From positions 2,101,367 to 2,165,366 of the forward strand of contig NZ_CP045670.1 of NCBI RefSeq assembly GCF_017161325.1: a stretch of DNA of 64,000 bases, written 5' to 3'. Made by a program: the position numbers and the translations under genes. This stretch comes from Treponema pedis. Lineage in GTDB: Bacteria; Spirochaetota; Spirochaetia; Treponematales; Treponemataceae. The notes below the pieces were generated by a model that saw only the letters and a list, made by a program, of their open reading frames with translations, was not told the origin of the DNA and ran no database searches. Shown one piece after another: positions 44,816-51,758 of this stretch. Each line of letters starts with the position of its first letter. The first letter of the stretch is position 1.

Positions 44816-45149
44816 ACTTCATCATTTAATCCAAAAATATTCAACTTATGATAAAATTGAACAATCTAATTGGAATTCAACAGAAAACAGAGTAAACATA
44901 AAACAATATAATCTTAATTATCATTCTCCTTTAACATCTAATGCAGTCGTAGCCGGAAATATGATGGTTCCGTCCTATTACTAAAATCAAAATCTCAGTA
45001 ATCAATAATGGCTGCTTGCAATTAATCGGAAACAGTCTTGCTAAAACAAGTTATACATACTAAAAAAGACAAGTGGTTATCTAAATATAAAATAAATGTA
45101 TAAATAGTATTAATGAATTTACGAATTATCATGCATATCAAAAACCATT
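44816..45149 (+). other. Decayed cassette, start-less coding fragment
   Basis: A frame without a start codon (about 44813-44984) ends NLNYHSPLTSNAVVAGNMMV and a stop. It looks like the tail of a lost gene. The remaining sequence to 45149 shows nothing recognisable. Confidence 0.35.
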
Positions 45150-45215
45150 TCACAAATGGTATAATTATCTGACAATAGGGCTATACCCTGTTGTCATATT
45201 AAGCGTATATTATGT
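45150..45215 (+). repeat. attC site 16 (decayed type II)
   Basis: The end TTAAGCGTATATTATGTGTAC matches the usual TTAAGCGAATGTTATGTGGAC with three changes, including G to A at the crossover (45209). The proximal half cannot be aligned with confidence. Confidence 0.5.
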
Positions 45216-45238
45216 GTACAACATGGAGCATCGGAAAA

Positions 45239-45526
45239 ATGAGAAAAATGTTACTTTGTATTTCTATATTAGGATTAATAGGATATTTATTATTTGAGTC
45301 TATATTAAAAAATAAAGTTATAGGAAATTTTAAAATTCCACTTTACTTATTTATTCTTGGATTAATATTTGCACCTTACATTATTGGTTATTTTTTAGAT
45401 AAAAAAAATGGCCAAACCGATAAACATGAGCCTAAATCATTTGATGATTTTCGATTTCTTATAGGATTATTTGCATACATAATAGTCTTAATTATCTTTA
45501 TCATAATTTTTATTACAAAAAAATAA
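45239..45526 (+). CDS. Small three-helix membrane protein
   Basis: 95 residues from the ATG at 45239; a start at 45212 would fall inside the decayed attC. Three hydrophobic segments: LLCISILGLIGYLLF, IPLYLFILGLIFAPYIIGYF and FLIGLFAYIIVLIIFIIIF, with a charged loop between the second and third. No family was recognised. GGAG lies about 11 bases upstream. No attC follows for 2.8 kb, so cassette limits are unclear from here on. Confidence 0.55.
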   Translation: MRKMLLCISILGLIGYLLFESILKNKVIGNFKIPLYLFILGLIFAPYIIGYFLDKKNGQTDKHEPKSFDDFRFLIGLFAYIIVLIIFIIIFITKK

Positions 45527-45673
45527 TACTATAACTAAAAAATTAAAAGTTTTAAAAAATAATATGAGTTTATATATGGTTGAAATTATTGATGAAATTA
45601 AAATAAGTAGTATAAAAGAAAATTATAAGTTTTGGATTTTATATATTTTATTTGATTAAAAGAATAAGTAGTA

Positions 45674-45702
45674 TTTTTCGGCAAGTCAAGCTTGCTGAAA
45701 AA
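45674..45702. terminator. Hairpin flanked by A and T tracts
   Basis: TTTTTCGGCAAG (45674-45685) pairs with CTTGCTGAAAAA (45691-45702), with one G-T pair and a five-base loop. It may terminate transcription in either direction. Confidence 0.55.
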
Positions 45703-45729
45703 TAAATTGAAATAATGGGGATAATAAAA

Positions 45730-46209
45730 ATGTTATTGAATTTTTTTTGTTTTTTGTATTATTGTTTATTTTACCGATTATATATCTAATTATTTATTTT
45801 TCAATTAAAAAAGAAATAAATAAACGGAGAATCCGTAAAGAAGAGACCCTTTTAAATTTAAAAACTCCAAAAACAAAAATAAAGACTCTTGACACTGAGA
45901 ATAAAAAAATTACTTATGATTTAAAATTATTAATAATCGGATTTTTATTTTTATGTTGTATATTGTCTTTTTTTTGTTGGAAAAAAAATTGAAAATAAAA
46001 TAATTTCTACCGTTCTAACAACAGCATTGGCGAATCATAATGAATATTATGGTGAAAAATATAAAATTTTAAATATTTCTATAGAAAAAACAAACTATTT
46101 AGTTGTAAATATTATTATAACTGATTTAGAGAAAAAATATGTAGAAAAACATGCTTTTAATTCTTTTGGAGTTTGGCAAGGCTGTGATATAATATATGAG
46201 ATAAAATAG
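45730..46209 (+). pseudogene. Membrane protein gene broken by two frameshifts
   Basis: Three frames join into one protein of about 160 residues: MLLNFF from the ATG at 45730, then VLLFILPIIYLIIYFSIKKE and a second membrane helix LLIIGFLFLCCILSFF, then IENKIISTVLTTALANHNEY to GCDIIYEIK. The breaks fall at T8 (45741-45748) and at T8/A8 (45968-45988). The product would have two membrane helices flanking a basic loop and a soluble C-terminal domain. No family was recognised. Two breaks in one gene may be errors or true decay. Confidence 0.5.
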
Positions 46210-46220
46210 GAAAATACATA

Positions 46221-46511
46221 ATGTGCACTTCGGGATTGGATATCGGAGAAAACCATCCGTCGTTTAATTGCGTAGCTATGTGTAGCCTATTCGACAATAA
46301 ATGGGAGATTATGGAAATATTTGAAAATTTAGTATATACAATTTTACAATCTAAAAAAATAGATGAAATGATTAGAAATAAAAAGACTGTTTTTGTTGAA
46401 AAGAAAATTTGGAGAACGGCTTTTAATTTTCTTAATGAAGCAAAACGGCAGAACCGGGAAATGTATCTGATTATCGCTCCTGCGGAAAATACTTTTTATT
46501 TATATGCATAA
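46221..46511 (+). CDS. Small protein of unknown function
   Basis: 96 residues without a signal peptide or membrane segment: GLDIGENHPSFNCVAMCSLF, KWEIMEIFENLVYTILQSKK and NEAKRQNREMYLIIAPAENT. The mix of strands and one amphipathic helix suggests a small alpha/beta protein. No family could be named. It starts 12 bases after the broken membrane protein gene and overlaps the start of the TfoX-like remnant. Confidence 0.5.
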   Translation: MCTSGLDIGENHPSFNCVAMCSLFDNKWEIMEIFENLVYTILQSKKIDEMIRNKKTVFVEKKIWRTAFNFLNEAKRQNREMYLIIAPAENTFYLYA

Positions 46512-46749
46512 ATACATTATTTATTATCCGGGTAAAATAATCGACGGAATTTATGATAATAGTTTATTGGTAAAACTCGTCCTCGTATTATTCAATTATA
46601 TACCGAAAGTTGTTCGCGAGTTGTCATATCAAAATGGAAAATAAATACCTGCGATTAAAAACATTGAAAGGTACAGTTTTGTAAGCGGTTTATTCAATGA
46701 GATGTATGATGAACATCCCGTCCCGAAAGCAAAGAAAAGAGTGATATAA
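46504..46749 (+). pseudogene. Remnant of a TfoX/Sxy N-terminal domain protein
   Basis: From 46504 the frame reads MHKYIIYYPGKIIDGIYDNS LLVK, then degenerates, and after a stop codon continues SFVSGLFNEMYDEHPVPKAK. Both pieces match TfoX-like proteins (EYILYYxGKIxGGIYDDRFLVKP ... FLxxLFxAMYDELPxPKPK). The first third of the family and the middle are missing. TfoX-type proteins influence competence in some bacteria, but small stand-alone ones are of unknown role. It is clearly not functional here. Confidence 0.6.
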
Positions 46750-46788
46750 AAAAATATTTAAACTTAATTTTATTTATGAGGCTGTTCT

Positions 46789-47283
46789 ATGTTTAAAAAC
46801 ACAAGAGATGTATTAAATCAAATTTATCAACCGCTGAACGAAAAAAGAATCGAACTGAGAACTAAATTAGCAGAAGCATTTAACGGGCTAAAAATTACCG
46901 ATGGATTTTATAACGGTCATTACCACCGAAATAGCGCCGGACAGTATCAAGCAGACTCATATCCCATTCCGGTAATAAGCATAATGGGATTATGCGATAT
47001 TGAAATAGACTTTGACGGTATCACTGTCACAACAAAACTTTCGAAAAACCAAATCGAATCATTTAATTGGAATAATCTGCAAGATGTTTGCTTTGAAGTA
47101 TATGGCGCAGAAGATTATCTAACTGACTACGGAAACAATCGGACAATCGATGATATAAAAGGTAAGGTTCTCTCAAGTATAGAAAAAGAGTTTTTTATTT
47201 CTTTTTCCTTATCTGTCGATTCAACTACCGAAAAAGTGATAAACTTGCTGAATACATTGCAGCAAAAATATTTTTACTATTAA
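46789..47283 (+). CDS. DUF3201-like cytoplasmic protein
   Basis: 164 residues: RDVLNQIYQPLNEKRIELRT, then ITDGFYNGHYHRNSAGQYQA, YPIPVISIMGLCDIEIDFDG and a C-terminal helix. This resembles the DUF3201 family, whose function is unknown. No signal peptide or membrane helix. Translation starts at ATG after ATGAGGCTGTTCT. It lies in the attC-poor end of the array and may be an old cassette whose attC has been lost. Confidence 0.6.
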   Translation: MFKNTRDVLNQIYQPLNEKRIELRTKLAEAFNGLKITDGFYNGHYHRNSAGQYQADSYPIPVISIMGLCDIEIDFDGITVTTKLSKNQIESFNWNNLQDVCFEVYGAEDYLTDYGNNRTIDDIKGKVLSSIEKEFFISFSLSVDSTTEKVINLLNTLQQKYFYY

Positions 47284-47357
47284 TAATATTCATATTTTCT
47301 TTTTAGATAATCCATAATAAAATACAAAAGAAGTAATAACCACAAAGGAGTTGTTTT

Positions 47358-48026
47358 GTGAAAGTAATATATGAAACTAATGGAAAAGGTTTCCTCGGTT
47401 GGATAGAAAATCTCCCCGGAGCCTATGTTCGAGGCAAGACAATAGAAGAGGCGCGAAGTAAATACGAAAAAGAGATTTACGAATATGGACAATGGCTGGA
47501 TATGGAAGTTACTGATATCGGTAGAATTGATGAAGTCATTGTACATAGTAATTTGATGATTGAAGACGCTGATAGCAATATTATTTTTGAAACAGAGATG
47601 GAAGAATATAAAAATGAAAAAGACTTCTATTATGAATGTGAATTAGCCCTCTTGTCTGCAAAAAAAGTTGATATTATATATCGGAAATGTAAAAACAAAA
47701 ATGTAATAGATAATAGTAAAGTTAGAAAGACATTTTATGGAAATGTATATTCTACAATATTCGAGCAGTATAAACATATATGCGATGTACAACAGTATTA
47801 CTTAGGACAAGTCGGTTTAGAAACGGATATAGACCTTGATATAATCAAAGGAAGAAAAAATACTATTGACGAACTGATAAAAAAGTATAAGGAAGAAGGA
47901 AATAGAGTATTTAAGAATAAAGAAGAAGATTGGTCTATTCGAAAAGTAATGCGTCGCCTAATCTGGCATGATAGAATACATGCAAAAGCAATAAAAAGAA
48001 TGGAAATTAATATCAGTAATAAATAA
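47358..48026 (+). CDS. HicB-like N-terminal domain joined to a DinB-like helical domain
   Basis: 222 residues starting at GTG, with AAAGGAG 7 bases upstream. Residues 1-45 (YETNGKGFLGWIENLPGAYV, RGKTIEEARSKYEKEIYEYG) resemble the partly degraded RNase H-like fold of HicB antitoxins. The C-terminal part has helices and WSIRKVMRRLIWHDRIHAKA, with histidines spaced as in DinB-like proteins. No HicA toxin gene is adjacent, so this is not an ordinary toxin-antitoxin pair. The last cassette with a recognisable attC downstream. Confidence 0.55.
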   Translation: MKVIYETNGKGFLGWIENLPGAYVRGKTIEEARSKYEKEIYEYGQWLDMEVTDIGRIDEVIVHSNLMIEDADSNIIFETEMEEYKNEKDFYYECELALLSAKKVDIIYRKCKNKNVIDNSKVRKTFYGNVYSTIFEQYKHICDVQQYYLGQVGLETDIDLDIIKGRKNTIDELIKKYKEEGNRVFKNKEEDWSIRKVMRRLIWHDRIHAKAIKRMEINISNK

Positions 48027-48094
48027 GTATAACCCTCCGCTTCAACGACTGACAAAAGCTGTCAGCCGGTTTGCGGTTTAAAACAATATTAGCC
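48027..48094 (+). repeat. attC site 17, last of the array (R' mutated)
   Basis: Begins GTATAAC and ends ATTAGCC, where GTTAGCC is expected. It mixes a type II left arm (CGCTTCAACGACTGACA) with a type I right arm (GCGGTTTAAAACAAT). It is followed by CACCGC-TTAA-GCGGTG (48098-48113). Confidence 0.8.
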
Positions 48095-48138
48095 GAACAC
48101 CGCTTAAGCGGTGCTATATTTTTATTTTGGAGGAATGT

Positions 48139-48414
48139 ATGAATTGGGGAATAATCTATGGAGTTATCGGAAGCATCGTAGGAATTGGCGGAGGTATTAT
48201 CGGAACATATTTAGGTATTAAAAAGACCGCCGCTAATGAAAAAAACTTTGCAATCAAATGCGCTGTCTTTTTATGGATTGGCATACTTGTATTTATCGGT
48301 TTATTGTTTGTACTTCCAAAACCATATAATTTTTTGCTATGGATTCCATACATAATCCTTTTACCTTTTATAACGGTTTTTATTAATAAAATCGGAAAAA
48401 GAGGAGCCGCATGA
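48139..48414 (+). CDS. Small three-helix membrane protein
   Basis: 91 residues from the ATG at 48139, with TTGGAGG 5 bases upstream. A glycine-rich first helix (GVIGSIVGIGGGIIGTYLGI) is followed by two more membrane segments (AVFLWIGILVFIGLLFVLP, LLWIPYIILLPFITVFI). No family name can be given. The leading hairpin after attC 17 suggests it entered as a cassette. Its stop overlaps the start of the next gene by 4 bases, so the two are probably co-translated. Confidence 0.65.
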   Translation: MNWGIIYGVIGSIVGIGGGIIGTYLGIKKTAANEKNFAIKCAVFLWIGILVFIGLLFVLPKPYNFLLWIPYIILLPFITVFINKIGKRGAA

Positions 48415-49064
48415 AAAGAACTTTACGAATAATCGGAACTTCCCATGAAGAAAACGGTTTAACAACCGTAGAAAATTTGTATAATGAAATAACAAAAATA
48501 GCCCCCGATGTTATATTTGAAGAAATTCCCGTTGATATGTTCATCGGTATTTATGAGCGGCACCTCTATCCCGATTCATTTGAAGTGCAAGCGGTAAGAA
48601 AATATATAGCGGACAGACAATGCGTAAACCATTTTCCGATTGATACTGAAAAACTGCCGCAGCTTTCAGCTTCACTTTCGTGCGGTGCTATTGATACTGC
48701 CGTTGATGAGTATATAAAACGGCAAACCAACCGCTGCTTTGCAAAAATCATAACCGAAAAACTGGAAAAACTGGATACATTGGGCTGCAAAAAAATGAAT
48801 TCGGCATTTCATCGATTTTTAGAAAATCTTAAGCAGCAGGCGGTAAAACGATATCTTTTAAAACATAATAAAGAATTACATTGCCGGTATGAAATTTCAT
48901 ATCACTTTCATTTTGAAATACGGGAATATTTTATGTTGGAAAAAATTATATATTATCTTGAGCGATATAATAACCCGTTATTGATAATCGGTTATTCACA
49001 CATACCGACGCTTACCCGAAAAATTAAAAAGGTATATAAACAAATACGGGTAAAGATAGGATAA
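48411..49064 (+). CDS. TraB/TIKI-like protein
   Basis: 217 residues. The start TLRIIGTSHEENGLTTVENL followed by IAPDVIFEEIPVDMF resembles the first strand-helix-strand of the TIKI/TraB superfamily (GTxH ... PDxVxxE), and the end LLIIGYSHIPTLTRKIKK has a second G-x-x-H. Family members are putative metal-dependent proteases or esterases; some take part in pheromone shutdown. The match is partial and function is not assured. It follows the small membrane protein in one transcription unit. Confidence 0.5.
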   Translation: MKRTLRIIGTSHEENGLTTVENLYNEITKIAPDVIFEEIPVDMFIGIYERHLYPDSFEVQAVRKYIADRQCVNHFPIDTEKLPQLSASLSCGAIDTAVDEYIKRQTNRCFAKIITEKLEKLDTLGCKKMNSAFHRFLENLKQQAVKRYLLKHNKELHCRYEISYHFHFEIREYFMLEKIIYYLERYNNPLLIIGYSHIPTLTRKIKKVYKQIRVKIG

Positions 49065-49347
49065 AAAATAGGTTAGCTAAAATATAATTATTTTTTTTAG
49101 CAAACTGGCGTATTAAGCATATCGGCCGCCTTCATCGGAAAGTCTTGAATTTCATGGAAATTCCTTATCGTTTGGAAGGCACGGAAAATATAAAATTGAC
49201 GGTAAAAGCAAAAAACTTCGGAATATAAGGGAAATCAGGTTTTATAAGATAAACGGAATAAAAACAGGTATATACCTTATAAAAGGCCGAGTTTTATGCG
49301 TTGCCGCCGAATTTATGCAATTATACCGAATTATAAGGATTTTTCTA
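49065..49347. other. Intergenic region between the integron end and nrdD
   Basis: No intact gene. A start-less frame near 49148-49318 reads FHGNSLSFGRHGKYKIDGKS and continues IRFYKINGIKTGIYLIKGRV, faintly like a RelE/Gp49-type toxin remnant. No attC is present. Confidence 0.3.
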
Positions 49348-49401
49348 TTGACAACACTATATATAGTGTGATATACTCTATAAACACACTATATAAGGAA
49401 G
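49348..49401 (+). promoter_or_regulatory. nrdD promoter with two NrdR boxes
   Basis: TTGACA (49348-49353), the perfect palindrome ACACTATATATAGTGT (49354-49369), then TATACT (49372-49377). A second, half-conserved box ACACTATATAAGGAAG begins at 49386, 32 bases after the first, which is the spacing usual for paired NrdR boxes. Repression by NrdR is very likely. Confidence 0.85.
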
Positions 49402-49438
49402 TATAAAAGCTCAAAGCATTTTAAAAGGTGGGAGAAAA

Positions 49439-51523
49439 ATGGAAGAGATAAAAATCAGTCAAAACGTTTTCCCTGAATGGAAATCCTTTTTGGGGACAAC
49501 GGAAAAAACGGAACCGGAGATTTTAAGGTCTGTAGCTAAGCGCTCAGGCGTCATTGAGGCCTATAACCGAAAAAAAATAGAACAGGCTATAAATAAGGCA
49601 ATTACAGCCGTAGAAGGTGCAGCCGATGATAAAAAGGCCGAACAGCTTACAGACAAAGTTGAAGAAAAACTGAAAGCCGTTATGCAAAGCCGTTATTCTC
49701 ATTCAATACCGGCAATTGAAGAAATTCAGGATATTGTAGAAATTGTTCTGATAGAACAACAGGAAGCAAAACTTGCAAAAGCTTATATTCTTTACAGAGC
49801 CAAACGGGAAGCAGCGCGTGATGCCGAAAGACTTATGCTTAATATAAACAGCACAATGGACGGCTATCTAAGCCAATCCGATTGGCGTGTAAAAGAAAAC
49901 GCCAACGTTAATTTTTCGTTAGGCGGACTTATCTTACACAATTCAGGTTCGATTACGGCTAATTATTGGCTTAAAAATATTTATACGCCTGCAATAGCGG
50001 AAGCCCACATTACGGCGGCCTTTCATATTCATGATTTATCTATGTTTTCAGGCTACTGTGCAGGCTGGTCTTTACGCCAGCTTATTCAGGAAGGTTTAGG
50101 CGGAGTTCCGGATAAAATTACTTCAAAACCGCCCAAACATTTATCGACACTTATTCAGCAAATTGTAAATTTTTTAGGTATTATGCAAAATGAATGGGCG
50201 GGCGCGCAAGCGTTCAGCTCCTTCGATACATATCTTGCGCCCTTTGTCAAAGCCGACAATATGGACGAAAAAAGCGTTAAACAATGCCTTCAAAGTTTCG
50301 TATACGGAGTAAATACTCCTAGCCGCTGGGGAAGTCAAGCGCCATTTACCAACATTACATTGGATTGGATTTGCCCTGCCGACTTATCCGATAAAAGAGC
50401 TGTCGTAGGCGGAAAACCCGTCGAATTTACTTACGGCGATTGTCAAAAAGAAATGGATATGATAAATAAACTCTTTATCGAGCTTATGCTTGAAGGAGAT
50501 GCGGCAGGACGAGGTTTTCAGTATCCTATTCCGACATATAATATAACCTCCGATTTCGATTGGACAAGTGAAAACGCAAAACTTCTTTTTGAAATGACTG
50601 CCCGCTACGGTACTCCGTATTTTCAGAATTTTATAAATTCGGATTTAAACCCGGGCGACGTCCGCTCTATGTGCTGCCGTCTTCAGTTGGATAAACGCGA
50701 ACTTAGAAAACGCGGAGGAGGTCTTTTCGGTTCTGACGAATTTACCGGTTCCATAGGAGTTGTTACAATAAATATGCCTCAAATAGCCTACCTTTCCAAA
50801 ACCGAAAAGGATTACTTTGACAGGCTTGATTATCTTATGGAAATTGCAAAGCAAAGTTTGGAAATTAAACGTAAAGTAGTGGAAAAACTTCTTGAAGGAG
50901 GGCTTTTTCCATATACAAAAAGATATCTGCGCCATTTAAATAACCATTTTTCGACGATAGGTATTTGCGGAATGAATGAATCCTGTCTTAATTTTTTAGG
51001 TGAAGATATTACAGGTGAAAAGGGAAAGGAATTTGCCGAAAAGGTATTAACCTATATGAGAAATAAACTGGCCGATTTTCAAGAAGAAACGGGCAGCCTT
51101 TTTAACCTTGAAGCAACCCCGGCTGAAAGCACTTCATACCGTCTTGCACGGCATGATAAACAGCAGTTCCCGGATATAATCACTTCGGGAGAAGAAGAAC
51201 CTTATTACACCAACTCAAGTCAACTTCCCGTTATGTATACCGCCGATGTTTTCGACGCCCTCGACCATCAGGAAAGTTTACAACGTAAATATACGGGCGG
51301 AACGGTTTTTCATATTTTCTTAGGCGAAGCGATTAAGGATTGGCAAGCCTGCCGCGACTTGGTAAAAACCGTAGCTGAAAACTACCGCATTCCTTATTTT
51401 TCAATTTCACCTACCTTTTCAATTTGTCCCATACACGGTTACCTTGAAGGGGAGCATTTTGAGTGCCCTCATTGCAAACGGGAAAAAGAAGCGGAACTTG
51501 AAAAAAGGCTGGACAAAACTTGA
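49439..51523 (+). CDS. nrdD: Anaerobic (class III) ribonucleoside-triphosphate reductase
   Basis: 694 residues. It makes deoxyribonucleotides without oxygen. An N-terminal ATP-cone (residues 30-125, RSGVIEAYNRKKIEQAINKA) is followed by the catalytic barrel (AFHIHDLSMFSGYCAGWSLR, FGSDEFTGSIGVVTINMPQI) and a C-terminal zinc site (CPIHGYLEGEHFECPHC). The glycyl-radical motif expected shortly after the zinc site is not visible; the frame stops at LEKRLDKT. Removing one A at 51515-51518 would extend it by LEKEKEEVLKKRA only. No nrdG activase gene follows. Controlled by NrdR boxes upstream. Confidence 0.88.
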   Translation: MEEIKISQNVFPEWKSFLGTTEKTEPEILRSVAKRSGVIEAYNRKKIEQAINKAITAVEGAADDKKAEQLTDKVEEKLKAVMQSRYSHSIPAIEEIQDIVEIVLIEQQEAKLAKAYILYRAKREAARDAERLMLNINSTMDGYLSQSDWRVKENANVNFSLGGLILHNSGSITANYWLKNIYTPAIAEAHITAAFHIHDLSMFSGYCAGWSLRQLIQEGLGGVPDKITSKPPKHLSTLIQQIVNFLGIMQNEWAGAQAFSSFDTYLAPFVKADNMDEKSVKQCLQSFVYGVNTPSRWGSQAPFTNITLDWICPADLSDKRAVVGGKPVEFTYGDCQKEMDMINKLFIELMLEGDAAGRGFQYPIPTYNITSDFDWTSENAKLLFEMTARYGTPYFQNFINSDLNPGDVRSMCCRLQLDKRELRKRGGGLFGSDEFTGSIGVVTINMPQIAYLSKTEKDYFDRLDYLMEIAKQSLEIKRKVVEKLLEGGLFPYTKRYLRHLNNHFSTIGICGMNESCLNFLGEDITGEKGKEFAEKVLTYMRNKLADFQEETGSLFNLEATPAESTSYRLARHDKQQFPDIITSGEEEPYYTNSSQLPVMYTADVFDALDHQESLQRKYTGGTVFHIFLGEAIKDWQACRDLVKTVAENYRIPYFSISPTFSICPIHGYLEGEHFECPHCKREKEAELEKRLDKT

Positions 51524-51572
51524 AAAAGAAAAAGAAGAGGTGTTAAAAAAACGCGCATAAAGAAATACGAAG

Positions 51573-51612
51573 GCCCGAGTTCCGGTAAACTTTATCGGTA
51601 CTCGGGCTTTTT
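51573..51612 (+). terminator. nrdD terminator
   Basis: GCCCGAGT (51573-51580) pairs with ACTCGGGC (51600-51607), with an inner CCGGTAAA/TTTATCGG stem, followed by TTTTT. About 50 bases after nrdD. Confidence 0.9.
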
Positions 51613-51758
51613 AAAATTCGGTTATCGGCAATTACCTGAAACAGTCGGAAAAATAAATTTTACAGGCATAACAAGTATTTTTATTTAACCTATATGTAAA
51701 TTACCCTATAATTACCCGCAGGCGGTTTAAACCGATTTTTCTTAACGTTAAGCTCCGC

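Noticed and set aside
29256-48094. CRISPR-like repeated sequences every 0.6-1.7 kb
   Set aside because: Spacing is irregular, repeats are 65-95 bp with internal pairing and GTT/AAC ends, and each follows a gene. They are attC sites. No cas genes are present.
49148-49318. RelE/Gp49-type toxin gene
   Set aside because: The fragment has no start codon and only a faint likeness, so it is mentioned only as part of the intergenic region.
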